Positions 1 to 11,059 of a stretch of 41,529 nucleotides of DNA are shown in pieces. Every line of letters begins with the position of its first letter. Position 1 is the stretch's first letter. Both the position numbers and the translations under genes were made by a program. The notes under the pieces are model-generated. The model ran no database searches, was not told where the DNA came from, and saw only the letters and a list, made by a program, of their open reading frames with translations. Source of the DNA: Zygnema cylindricum (Eukaryota; Streptophyta; Zygnematophyceae; Zygnematales; Zygnemataceae); contig JBBHKE010002360.1 in the NCBI GenBank assembly GCA_037447655.1, positions 1-41,529 of the forward strand, read 5' to 3'.

Positions 1-679
1 TATTTCTATATAATATGTAATTTTAGCGAAAAAGACAAATTGTCTGATACGCCACGTACGACGTGATTTTCGTTCCGTGACTTAAAGGTAGACGCCGCAA
101 AATGTAACCGACAAAAAAGTACTAATTCTGTAATTCATGTAATTACTTATTTGGGGTATGGTTACATCAGGAGGTCTCTGTAATAGTACGGACATCAAAA
201 TTTCTGATTTCAGAGGCCTCGGTTACATCGCGTATCGTCTGTAAACAAGTTTTTACATACGTGTTTTGATTTGAGTGGTTCCTTGTAATTTGACGATCAA
301 ATCTCTAAAATCGTCAAAGATTTGAATACCGACCATTTTCGTATGGAAATCCGTACTTGCGTATTACGTACGTGTATTTCACAAGTTTACCGCGTCAATG
401 TACCTCAGAGATCTCCTTCACTCTGCTGACTTTCAAGAAAAAACCGTATTTCTTTTCGGCAAAGATTTTACGGTCACCTTGTCCCGAAGGCACGTGACTT
501 TGGAGACCTGTGAAAAATTTTATGTCTTATTTTTTTAATGCCTCGATATATCGGCGACATATTGGCGATATATCGCGATATTTTGATTTTCGATATATCG
601 AAGCGATACATCGAATATTGGGTACCTAAAATTTGATATATATCGAATATCGGCAAGAGGTCCTCGATACCCAACACTA
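1..679 (-). mobile_element. hAT-like non-autonomous element, cut by left window edge
   Basis: The right terminus reads CCTCGATACCCAACACTA and ends at 679. The body matches, in inverted orientation, the complete element at 29208-30760: shared stretches include the sequence around the AAATGTAACCGACAAAAAAG block at 100-120 and the TATCG-rich subterminal palindromes at 545-640. The other terminus lies outside the window, so its target duplication cannot be tested. It lacks the 693-bp nested insertion of its sister copy and so shows that site empty, at about position 510. No transposase reading frame is present. Confidence 0.8.
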
Positions 680-975
680 ACATATATACATATATGTGTA
701 CATATATACATATATGTGTACATATATACATATATGTGTACATATATACACATATGTGTACATATATACACATATGTGTATATATATGCATATGTATATA
801 TATATGTATATACATAGGTACATATGTATATATATGTACATACATATGTATATACATATGTACGTACATATGTATATACATATGTATACATATGTACATA
901 CTGTACATATGTACATACATATGTATATACATATGTACAGTATGTTCATACATATGTACATATATATATATAAAG
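680..975. repeat. TACATATG-type alternating microsatellite
   Basis: Nearly 300 bases of alternating pyrimidine-purine steps (TA, CA, TG), built from units such as ACATATATACATATATGTGT and GTACATATGTATATAC. It is highly self-complementary and could form cruciforms. Long open frames of M, Y, I, C, T and H on both strands here are products of the repeat, not genes. The hAT-like element to the left ends exactly at its border. Confidence 0.9.
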
Positions 976-1029
976 GTAAAAATATAGATAACGATAGATA
1001 GGTAGGTCTAATATATTGTCAATAGATAT

Positions 1030-1990
1030 TAAGACTAACACGAAGGTTCGAAAATCTTATCAATCTTGTTAAAATATTTTTAGAATCTTGTTAGAATCTT
1101 TTAAAATTTTGTTAGAATCTCATTAGAATCTTGGTCGAATCTTGTTAGGATCTTGTGAGAATCGTGGTAGAATTTGGGTAGAATTCGGTAGGATCTTCTT
1201 AGAATCTTGGTAAAATCTTCGAAACTTGTGAGAATCTTGGTAGAATCTTGTTAGGATCTTGGTGGAATCTTTGGTAGAATCTTCTTAGAATCTCGGTAGA
1301 ACCTTGGTTTTCTGGTAAGAATTCGTTTAAAATCTCTTTAGGGTTAGAATCTTGATGGAATCTTGTTAGGATATTTTTAGATTCTCGTTAGAATCCCATG
1401 AGAATCCTGTTAAAATTTCACTAGAATCTCGTCAGAATCTCATTACAACCTTGTTGGAATCTTATTAGAATCTCAATAAGTGTCTTCAGAGATTCTCGTT
1501 AGAATCTTGTTTTAGTCTTGTTGGATATCTCCATTGAATATGTTAGCATATCGTTAGAATTTTGTCAAAATCTCCTTGTCTTGTTACAATCTCGTCAGAA
1601 TCTTGTCTAAACAGTGGTAGAATCTCGTTAGGATCCTCATAGAATCTTGTTGGAGTCTCAGTATAATCTCGTTAAAATCTCGTTAGAAATTTTGTTGTTA
1701 TCTGTCAAAGTCTTGTTAGAATTTTGTTAGAATCTTGTCAATCTCGGTAAGATTGTGTTAAAATCTTGTTAGGATCTCGCTGGAATCTGATTAGGATCTC
1801 GTTAAAATGTTGTTAGAATCTTGTCAAAGTTTCCTTAGAATCTTTTAAGGATCTTGTCCGGTTCATGATAGAATCTTGTTCGAGTCTTGTTCGAATCATT
1901 TTCAAATTTTGTTTGAATCTTGTTCTAATCTGGTTGGAATATCGTTCAAATCTTGTTAGAAATCTCGCTAGAATCTTGTTGTAATATCTT
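1030..1990. repeat. Degenerate 11-12 bp tandem repeat (TTGTTAGAATC)
   Basis: About 950 bases made of diverged copies of a unit close to TTGTTAGAATC, with variants such as TCGTTAGAATC, TTGGTAGAATC and TTGTTAGGATC. Spacing drifts between 11 and 22 bases. No open frame runs through it and no gene is seen. It looks like an old minisatellite. Confidence 0.8.
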
Positions 1991-2219
1991 GTAGGCTTAA
2001 ATATTTCTGGAGTCTAGAGAGATACAGCGAGAGAGTGACGGTTCACAAAATAAGATCATGTTCTATTTTGACAACCTCTCTCCCATTTCCTCTTAAAAGA
2101 AATCTTACTCGTTCCTATCTTGCAAATCTGTGTTTTCTGTTTTGTTATCCTGTCCGCTGAAACTTCATTTATTTATTTTTGATAAACTTTATTCATTGTT
2201 TTGGTTACTCCTTCCTCTT

Positions 2220-2310
2220 TGTCCCTTTTCCCTCCTATCCTCCTTCTCCTCCTCCTCCCTCTCCCCCCTCCTCCTCCCTCCTCCCTCCACTCCCTCCACT
2301 CATTCCCCTT
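2220..2310 (+). repeat. Pyrimidine (CTC) tract
   Basis: A nearly pure C/T stretch on the plus strand, directly before a possible splice acceptor and the short coding-like segment at 2335-2427. Nothing else is seen in 1991-2219. Confidence 0.7.
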
Positions 2311-2334
2311 CCCCTCGAAAGGACTCCGCATGAA

Positions 2335-2427
2335 GGCTCATTGTGGCTGAGCTGGAGGCCAGCCGTGACAGGCTGACTCAGCGGGTGGAGCTGACGGTTG
2401 AGCAGCAGACAGGGGAGGGGGAGGGGG
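2335..2427 (+). CDS. Possible isolated exon, coiled-coil segment
   Basis: A pyrimidine tract and an AG at 2333-2334 precede an open stretch with unlike base composition to its surroundings. It reads LIVAELEASRDRLTQRVELT and continues VEQQ, with hydrophobic residues spaced like a coiled-coil or leucine zipper. A GT at 2428-2429 could be a donor. A TGA at 2331-2333 closes the frame upstream, so it would have to be an internal exon. No partner exon was found nearby; the next plus-strand gene, the WRKY gene, is 13 kb away. It is unrecognised and could be chance or a gene remnant. Confidence 0.25.
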
Positions 2428-2620
2428 AGGTGGGGTGGGAGAAGAAGGGGATGGATTGGAAGGGGGGGAGGGATGGGGAAGGAAAGAGATGCTGGAGGGG
2501 GAGAGGGAGGGAGGGAGGGGGAAGGGGACAGGGGGGGGGGGGGGGGGAGGAGAGGAAGGTTGAGGGAGGGAAGGAGGAGAGGAAGATTGAGGAGGAGAGC
2601 GAGGGGAGGATAAGTTTTGA
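2395..2620 (+). repeat. Purine-rich G/A tract with long G-run
   Basis: A (GGGAGG)n-like tract including an uninterrupted run of about 16 G at 2531-2547, able in principle to form G-quadruplexes. Two small frames across it are low-complexity E/G/R strings and are not annotated as genes. Confidence 0.8.
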
Positions 2621-2874
2621 TTTTTTGATTATTTTTTTGTTTTGAAAAGGTTTTTTTTTATATAAAAAAATATCGCTTTTTTACGTGAATCTCTACCGTT
2701 TTTGGTTCTTTTTTAATGTTTTCCCTTTTTTTCTTAGAAAGAATTTGAATAGTATTTTGGAGATAAAATTGTTTCTTACGGATTATCTTTTGAACGCAAT
2801 TTTGAGGAAATTGTACAGTTTTCATTAGTGTCAAACAATAAATTGAAGAAATGATTTTTTAACCTATAATCAGG

Positions 2875-3002
2875 TTTTTTGGGGCTTTTGTAGGGTTTTA
2901 AAATGGTTTTAGGGTTTTTAGGATTTTTAGGATTTTTAGGGTTTTCTAGGGTTTTTTGGATGGTTTAGGGTTTTTTAGGGTCTTAGGGTTTTTGAGAGTT
3001 AA
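2875..3002 (+). repeat. Telomere-like degenerate TTTTAGGG tract
   Basis: Repeated TTTTTAGGG, TTTAGGG and TTTTAGGA units with small insertions, in one orientation. This resembles plant or green-algal telomere repeats, but with uneven spacing, so it is an interstitial decayed tract and not an active telomere. Confidence 0.6.
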
Positions 3003-3445
3003 GGGGTTTGGGCACTAATTGGAGGATGGGCTCGAGTTATGGCCCTAAAATAAATGGGTGAAGGTCATTGATAAATTTCAAATTTGGCAAGAGTGGATTC
3101 ATATTGGCATGAAAAATAAATGTAAAAACATTTTTTGGTAAGATATGGAAATAACTATGTATGTGTGTGTGTTTGTTGTTTACTGTTTTTTCTCTAATTT
3201 TTTTACGAGTCAAAAGGTCGTTGAGAAACTAATGGAAAAGATAATGTCAGTGCACACTTGTGAAAATACACCGCTGATCGTTATTAGTGTTAAAGTTTCA
3301 AATTTCAAATCGAACCGTTCGATTTGGTCCACACCAGAATCGAAGCCGAGCTGAACCGAGCCGTGCCACGTGGACACGAGGCTCGATGCGCGGTTGACAT
3401 CATGCTGTACGGAATGCGATGAGCAATAGCGAATAGTCAATTTTA
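3003..3445. other. No gene seen; one isolated TA-family terminus
   Basis: No coding sequence is supported. At 3267-3290 there is a single TACACCGCTGATCGTTATTA terminus like those of the TA-flanked MITE family elsewhere in the window, with no matching opposite end found. It is probably a remnant or the end of a longer, interrupted copy. Confidence 0.4.
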
Positions 3446-5040
3446 GGGAATTGATCATGACAGTGACTGTTTTGGTTGCGCACAATCACTTACGTCACTT
3501 TGTCAAAAATTGTACGTTTGAATTACATATTGGTACAAATCAGTTCAAAAGTAGGTGACCGTACGCCCATACAATATGCCTATTGTACGCAAAACATACA
3601 ATATGCCCTTAAGACCCATATTGTATTGGCCGCAAAATGAAATAAAATAGGAACAGGCTTGAGTTGCACATTGATCGATAGAGTATTAAACGTCATGTCT
3701 AAATTCTGAAAAACATTCGGACAAAAAAATATTTTTCCGTGAGTTTTGAGGTATTTTTAATTTAAACCGTCAGATTTGGACGATCGGACGGTCGCTGATC
3801 AAAGTAGCGATCTAAGAAGATCATATGAAAAGCCCATAACACAACTTACGATAGGACTTACGTGCGCGTTTTTTTTTCCGAGATTTTTTTCCCGCGGAAT
3901 GTCATCCTACGCCGTGTCAGTTCGCTAAAAAAATTCGTCAATTTCGTCCGGCGGCGTGCTCTGTACTATGATCATACGTCAGATTCGTACATTCGTACAG
4001 GGGTGTGCACAACGCACACATACAGTATGCCTCATCTGCGCGAGTTTTGTGCCAAGTGTTGTGCGCCTACCAAACGCCTACCATAAAAACGCCTACTTTT
4101 GAACTATGGTGCAAATAAAGTACCGTTGAGTAAAATTTTGACGGTCAATCGGTTGAACAACTTTGACTTTCAAAATATTGTTTCAACCGCTTAAAATTTT
4201 GCCGCGCTTGAGGACGTTGACCGTCATAATAAAATTAGCAATTCACACGGCCGGCGAACGTTTACGGTAACAAAACGTTTACGGCAACCACATGTAAATA
4301 AAATGGTTGCAGACAGTCACTTTTTGTCGTTACGTGAGCTCCACAGTGAGAGCACTTAGTCGCAAAATTGAAATTTAATCGTCTAAGCGTTACATTGAAC
4401 TTAGACTCAAAATGAAACGAAGCCTCTTTAAACTAAAGTACAATAAGTCTTGTACATAAATATTAGAACGCACGAAACGAAATAAACTTTGTACACTAAT
4501 AAAACGAACCAGCGTAAAATATCAATTGAAATTAAATGAAACGAAATCGAGCCACACTATCTACGAATCAACATTCTTACATTGACACCAAAATTTCGTT
4601 TCGTGCGTTTTAATAATTCCGTACAATACTTATAGTACTTTAGTTTAAAGAGGTTTCGTTTCAATTTGCGACTAAGTTCAATGCAACGCTTAGACGACTA
4701 AATTTCAATTTTGCGGCCAAGTGCTCTCACCGTGGAGCTCACGTAAAGACAAAAAGTGACAGTCTGCAACACTTTTATTTACATGTGGTTGCCGCAGTTT
4801 TGTTACCGTAAACGTTCGCCGGCCGTGTGAATTTCTAATTTTATTATGACGGTCGACGTCCGCAAGCGCGGCAAATTTTTAAGTGGTTGAAACAATATTT
4901 TTAAAGTCAAAGTTGTCCAACCGATTGACCGTCAAATTTGTACTCAACGGTACTTTATTTGTACCACAAACGTACAATTTTTGACGAAGTGACGTAAGTG
5001 ATTGTTCCAACCAAAACAGTCACTGTCATGATCAATTCCC
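3446..5040. mobile_element. Long terminal-inverted-repeat (foldback/MULE-like) element
   Basis: The two halves are inverted copies of each other. The left arm begins GGGAATTGATCATGACAG at 3446 and the right arm ends with its complement at 5040. Arms are about 480 bases long once the MITE at 3541-4108 is removed, and meet near 4520-4570. Flanks CAATTTTA and CAATTTAT are a possible imperfect 8-bp target duplication. Long arms of this kind are known in Mutator-like and foldback elements. No transposase is present. The intact right arm gives the pre-insertion sequence of the MITE site. Confidence 0.75.
3541..4108 (-). mobile_element. CATAG-family MITE, 568 bp, inside the foldback element
   Basis: The ends are CAGTTCAAAAGTAGGTG (left, a 2-base deletion form) and the complement of CATAGTTCAAAAGTAGGCG (right). 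The flanking duplication is GTACAAAT at 3533-3540 and GTGCAAAT at 4109-4116, one mismatch. Its internal sequence is shared, in opposite orientation, with the copies at 6867 and 23757. It splits the left arm of the 3446-5040 element, so it inserted later. Confidence 0.85.
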
Positions 5041-6254
5041 CAATTTATTAAGACAGCTCGATGATGGATGATTTGAACTTTTGATGCAACAGTACAGCTG
5101 TCATGTTTATGGTGACTGTTCGGCACTCGCGCGTGTGTCGAAGCTGCAGCAAATTCCAGCTACCGTAGCGTACCACAGATGACCGTACAATCCGACAAGC
5201 CTGCGTTTGTCGGCTCACGACAGTTTTCCGTACCATCCAGTCGCTACCGATCTCCAGGCGTCCGTGCCAGCGTGCCCCCTGTGTCCGAAGGAATAGTCGC
5301 ATGCCATTTGTCAGAATCCCTATATTTAAAATTCGAATGTTCAAATCTTACGGTTCGCGACAGATACTCCAGGAGACGGACGTGGACGGCCACGATGAGC
5401 TTCGATGGTAACATTACGACTCGAGTGGCCCAGATTTCTACCTGCATAAATGCAGGTTTGGCCAACGAAAGTTTGCCAACCGACAAACAGAATCAGTAAA
5501 GCCCGGCATTAATGGCGCAAAAATGATCTGTCGTTTTGTTTGCCAAAAGTATTTTAATATGTGACCGTTAAAGAGCTGATTTCTCAATATGTTACCGTTT
5601 ATCGAAAACATAGAAAACTTTACCGCAAAACTTGCGATGGGAAAACCATTGGTACAAAGGGAAAAAAACAAAACAAAAAATAGCATATAAAGAATACGAG
5701 AGTCAAAAAAAGAGCCATATATTGGAAATTTTACATTTTAGTGTGGATTTAGTGAGATATATTTGGCGCGTATACCAGTTAAACCGAGGCTCGGCGAAAT
5801 CTTTGTCAAAAAAGACAAAAAAAGTATAGAAAAAACAAACGTTTCTTCCAAGGTTCCCACTCTTACACCATGAGACGATTTTTGTCGCATGATTAACACG
5901 TGCTAGCTGCCTAATAAACTATAACAACACTGACACGCGTCATACTGTAGTGATTGTGTCGGCGTGGCCACTGTTCCAGGCTGGTGCGAACTTTGAAATT
6001 TGAATGGACCCCCCCTGCGCCAATGGCAGATATTGTATGTCGACAAGCTGCCCACATACCTCACATCTATCAAGATCTTCCACGTGGCAACTTTCCACCG
6101 ACAACGCAGAATCTTGACAGGATCAGAACCTGTACTTTCCTTGCACATGAAACAGTTGTAGAATTTAAGCCAATCAGAGATTACACGCGACGCTGTCCAT
6201 GTGATGAAATCCGTTACACGCGTGTATTAAGATTCCTAATCCCGAAGTCGTGGC
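5041..6254. other. No supported gene
   Basis: Several open frames of up to about 106 codons occur on both strands, but none has a recognisable domain, splice context or composition bias that supports coding. Probably decayed repeat sequence. Confidence 0.4.
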
Positions 6255-6350
6255 ACTTTTAGGGTTTATTAGGTTTTTTAGGCGCGGTTTGCGGAGAAAA
6301 GCCCTAACAAACCCTACAAATCCTTAAAAAACCCTAAAAAACCCTAAACG
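6255..6350. repeat. Inverted telomere-like tract
   Basis: TTTTAGGGTTTATTAGG-type units at 6258-6282 are followed, after about 35 bases of different sequence, by AAACCCTAACAAACCCTAC and AAAAACCCTAAAAAACCC units at 6303-6348 in the opposite orientation. The whole is an imperfect inverted repeat of telomere-like motifs. Confidence 0.55.
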
Positions 6351-6866
6351 GAAATGAGTTAAATGGAAAGGTTTCCTCCAGTTACGAAACCGACATATGT
6401 GCTGACTTTGTCCTTTGTCGCGGCGCGGCGTCGCGCTTTACGCGGGATTATCTCAATTCTTTTAGCCAATCCGAGACGTCTGAATTTTTAGCGTACATTA
6501 TGAAATCTCGTGCGTCCATTCTTCTTTTTCGGCGAGGATCCAAGCGGCTCTTTTGGAGGAAGGTCGGTGGATACGACCCATCAACGCTGACCAGGTCAAG
6601 GAATGAAATTTCCTGCCAAATGGTTTCGTTTGTCTTATTGAGGGTCGGTGCTGATCTATGGCGTGGTATTCGTGGCATTCCGGTAACGACAAAATTAACC
6701 GCTTTAGTTGCAAATCATGCTCCAGACCTACTTTGTCGGCGGCCCGCGGCCATTGTCGGCAGCGGTGACGCATTTCAGGAGATTCTTGTCCTTTTTTGGT
6801 TTCCCAGGAAAACGGGCGGAGAAATACATGGATGGCTCGTGGAGAAACTGTAGCATCTGAAAATAG
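6351..6866. other. No supported gene
   Basis: Overlapping frames of 76 to 123 codons on both strands, none recognisable and none with convincing splice sites. No repeat family could be assigned. Confidence 0.4.
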
Positions 6867-7230
6867 CATAGTTCAAAAGTAGGCGTTTCAATTGTAGGCC
6901 TTTTGTCGGCGCCTTTATCGTAAGTTGTGTTATGGGCTTTTCATGTGATCTTCTTAAGTCGCTACTTTTATCGGCGACCGTCCGATCGTCCAAATCTGAC
7001 GGTTTAAATAAAAAATACCTCAAAACTCACAGAAAAATATTTTTTTGTCCGAATATTTTTCAAAATTTAAACATGACGTTTAATTCTCTATCGAACTATG
7101 TGCAACTCAACCCTGTTACTATATTATTTCATTTTGCGGCCAATACAATATGGGTCTTAAGGGTATATTGTATTTTTTGCGTACAATAGGCATATTGTAT
7201 GGGTGTACTTTCGCCTACTTTTTAACTATG
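6867..7230 (+). mobile_element. CATAG-family MITE, 364 bp
   Basis: It starts CATAGTTCAAAAGTAGGCG and ends with CGCCTACTTTTTAACTATG. A perfect 8-bp duplication, GAAAATAG, flanks it at 6859-6866 and 7231-7238. The internal part from about 6920 onward matches the copies at 3541 (inverted) and 23757. There is no coding capacity. Confidence 0.93.
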
Positions 7231-7238
7231 GAAAATAG

Positions 7239-9824
7239 TTAGTTTGCCGTACTGAAATAGTACAGTTGGTTTCCGGTACGGCGTGTCGGGGGCGTTTTGG
7301 TCGTCGCTAAATAGTAAATACACACAATCGATATATTTAGTGTTTTTCGGATATTGCAGTGCAATCCCAACAGTTTTTCTTGTGAAAACATAAAACTCAA
7401 TGGTGTATGTTCAATGTACGGTTCTCGTTATCGACATGGTCCACCAGCGGTTATTGGTTAAACTAGCGTTTTTTTAAACAATGAACTTCTATTCTCAAGT
7501 TTATATAATCCAACTAGCTTAAAGTGTTTGCGTTTTTCATTCCATAATAGTAAAAGATGATAGGAAAATTTAAGTTTCCGGTTTAAAGAGCATTTGTGAA
7601 AAATTATCACAAAGTTTTGGAAAACGTTTTCTCATAATAGAGCTATTGTAAGTTACAAAGTTTTATACTCGTCATTAGGTAATATTACTTACTGTGTTGT
7701 GTATTGGTAGCCTATTATCTATAGTCAACGTGTACCTTTTTTTAACGATATTTGATAGACCCATTTTATATGTCGGTGAGTCAATTATTGTAATACTATA
7801 CTGATATGTTGGAGCCGATAAGAAAATATAACGCTAAGTAGCTTGTAATTCTATGCTTTTCTATAATTATATTGGCTTTTATGTTATCGTACCCCTTCCA
7901 CAAAATGCTTTATAGCCTATAATTGTTTGTAATTCATTTATTTATATATAATACATATGCCGTTGCAAAGAGGGGAGCTTCAATAGTCATAAAATATAAG
8001 ATTTATACTAATCGTAATAATAAAAATTTATTACGTTATTACCATTTAGGATATTGCTCAAGGTTTAGATATCACATTTTCAAGTTGCTCTACTTAGACC
8101 TTAAGTTAGTTCAAATGCTTATCAAAAACCATAAAATAATATTGTTAAGCAAAAACAATTAATTTGTTGGCTCAGCATATTGACCCACGTATCGTTTGAT
8201 AATCGAGAATACCGGTTACCAAAACTGTCACGATCAAATTTGTTGGTACTAAATAATAATAAAATTGTTGTTGTAATAGCGCGTATGTAGTAAATAATGA
8301 AAAACGAGTTATATTATCCGTCCATGTAAGAGTACAACGTTGGTAACAATATGGTATATGATGGTCGATAATTAATTGTTATGAAACAAATTGTTGTTAA
8401 ATTTTTATCTTACTTTTATTAAAAAATTTATTCGCATACCCTCGCTTGAAGCTTCCGAGATAAAGAAACAAAAATATATATTTTACATATAAAAACATGC
8501 ATTTTACAAGTACGTGTGTTGGTATAACCTCTAGCCTACGTCCACGTCTTTTGAATTTGACTTCAAATTTTAGGTTAGAGATAACAAAAACATATATTAA
8601 TAAACTTATTAGACTCAAATATTAATTTTTATTGTCATACATCTTTACACTTCGACCAAATTCCAAAAAAAATGGTATTAAAAAAAAACCCCAAATGGAA
8701 ACAACAACAATTATTCAACAGCACGCAAACTTAGTTCTACTCACTTTTACTTGAGGGAGAAAAAAATAAACAAACAGATTATTAGTGCGATGACGAAGAT
8801 CAATTTCTTTCGGGCACTGGATGAAATTTGCACACATGGCTAAACTGTAACATACAAGTTACTAACAAAACAAAAGTCCAACGGGATTAAAACACCGTTC
8901 ATAACATTATGAGAGTTCATGAAGAAAAAAAAAATGACCATACGTTTCATTATTCAATCATCCCTCAAACTAAAAACATAATAGTCTAACGAATTTCAAA
9001 AGACATATTATTGTTTCCGTGGAAAATTCACAATAAACAAAACGTTTGTGTATCCGCTAAAAACAACAAGTGTGTAACTCATAAAATTCAATGAAATAAG
9101 ACGTTGTTAACACGTGTGTTCATTTTATTTTCTAAATAGTGAAAAAACCTCGTAAACATTACGAGAGTTTGTAGATATTTGACACAATCATTGGGTTTTT
9201 TTAGCGCAAAGGGGTGGACGTTATGGACACTCTCCCTATATCGGATTAAAAGACGACTTATTGTCTTAATTTGATTGTAAAACATAACTTCACGTTTATA
9301 AGATATGTATACAAATGTATGTTACAAACAAAAAAAACAATGCGTGTGTATCGATGTTAGTTGTAAGCGAAAACAAAACAACTAAATACTGAAAAGCGGT
9401 TATTAAGTAGAGATTATAATCTCAACACCAACTATAATTCTATTCAATTATTTGTACTATTGAGGACCCAAATTAGTAAGTTTAATGAAAACACTAATTG
9501 TAAGTGCTCTAATTTTTATTAACATTTTTTTCCACGCAATTGAGGATGCTTGTTTGGAATTTTGAGATCTTAATTGAATATAGGATTAGTGAACTTTTAG
9601 GACGATGCATTATTTTAATTTCCTCGCCATTTAAAACGTATCCTAACCTTTTCAACTTTTTTATTGAAAAACCTTATAAATTCATTACATACTTCAAATG
9701 CGATAAAGTATAACAAAGTGAGTGGCGATGAGACTACAATACGAGAACAAAGCTGACACAAACTTTTGCCTTTTCCCATTCTTTATTGTTCGAACTGTAC
9801 GATTTACCTTGAAAACGAGGGTAA
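7239..9824. other. AT-rich stretch with no supported gene
   Basis: Only short, scattered open frames with AT-driven composition. No recognisable protein, RNA gene or clear repeat ends were found in these 2.6 kb. Confidence 0.45.
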
Positions 9825-10601
9825 GGGTACTTTCGCATGTAACCGAAAGTTAGTCTTGCTACTTTGTTTTTTAACAAAGATTATCCGTACAACTTTTAGA
9901 GCATTCGCATGTAAACGCAAATAACTTGTTACTTAAAAATGTGACTTACGTAGACGTGTACGAAACAATGTGACAGTTGAAGTGGTACACAAAATGAGGC
10001 GAAACTTCACTCAGCTTCAATTGAGGCGTCTCTCGCACGTTGTACAATTTTGGTGACTTCGTAATGTCAGTACGCCACATTGTCGACGTGTCCAAACTTC
10101 AAATTACCTTTTGCTGTCGCACAGAAATGTGGTTTCGTTTTTCATTTTCCCACATGCCGACAATTGCCCAATGTTTTTCCTACGCCGTATGTGTGAAGAC
10201 ACGTGTGTTTGAGAGAGACGAGCCCCTGTACGGAAATCATCGCACGGAAAACGGTACGCACAGGCTGGAAACGTGCAGTGTGATTTTTTTTTGGTACTCC
10301 ACGTACAAAAATTGTAAAAAACTTCCGACAAGTGCGACAACGTCTGCCCATTCGCTCACCTTACTGGACTTTACTTCAAATCACCTCGCGAGGTGATTTG
10401 ATGTAAAGTTTGAACATGTGTTGAATGGATGCGAATGTGGGTCGAAATGCGCTAGACGACAAATTGCATCGCTCTAGACGACAAGCTACTGTACGTATAA
10501 AGTTTAAAGGTAGCGCAACTTGTACGGTGGTAATTTCTATTTTTTGGTACGGCTGCGGATTTTCTCGTTTTTTTTTAACTTTAGCACATGCGAAAGTACC
10601 C
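9825..10601. mobile_element. Harbinger/Tourist-like element, TAA target site
   Basis: Termini GGGTACTTTCGCATGT at 9825 and its complement ending at 10601, each bordered by TAA (9822-9824 and 10602-10604). A TWA duplication with GGG-starting inverted ends is the PIF/Harbinger pattern. It is 777 bases long. Inside lies a near-perfect 42-base palindrome at 10368-10409. Open frames of up to 118 codons inside show no transposase motifs. Confidence 0.6.
10377..10400. repeat. Perfect 24-bp palindrome
   Basis: CAAATCACCTCG followed by its exact complement. With one mismatch the symmetry extends to 10368-10409 (ACTTTACTT on the outer left). It could extrude as a hairpin. It lies inside the TAA-flanked element. 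Confidence 0.85.
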
Positions 10602-10604
10602 TAA

Positions 10605-11057
10605 AGCTTGGAATTGGTATTACCCAATCAAACGTGAATTCCATTGACGATATTAGCCCTAACGTTGAGGGTAAATCGTACATTTTCCGGCAGATCGTAC
10701 ATTTTTCCGGCAAAACATTTTTATGTTTACCCTAGACGAACTGTACAATTTGCTCTCTACACGAGGGTGAGCGGAAATTTAGAAGAACGTATGGGAATCT
10801 GTTACGCTGTTGGGGCGCTAAACGTTAAGTTATCCGCCGGAAAAGTTAAAACGTACTTTGCTACACTTTTCTTAATAAACGACAAGCGTAACAGATTGAA
10901 ATAAGTTACGACGAGAATTGCCCATCAGGGTTACAATGTGAACACTGCTCTTCGACGTTATGTGCTTCTTCGGGTTTCAGTTTAAACCCAGTCCTGTAAA
11001 TAGTACGGTCGCACTAAACCGCATTGTTTATCGATATTTCAGTGCGGTACGCAACAC
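10605..11057. other. No supported gene
   Basis: Contains a direct partial copy (10736-10775) of the sequence at 9791-9825, CGAACTGTAC then ACGAGGGT, on the other side of the element. No gene is recognisable. Confidence 0.35.
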
Positions 11058-11059
11058 TA

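Noticed and set aside
474-1001. Several open frames rich in M, Y, I, C, T and H
   Set aside because: They exist on both strands because the underlying CATATG-type microsatellite has few stop codons; they are not genes.
5179-5499. 106-codon plus-strand frame
   Set aside because: No recognisable motif and overlapping minus-strand frames of similar length; probably decayed repeat DNA.
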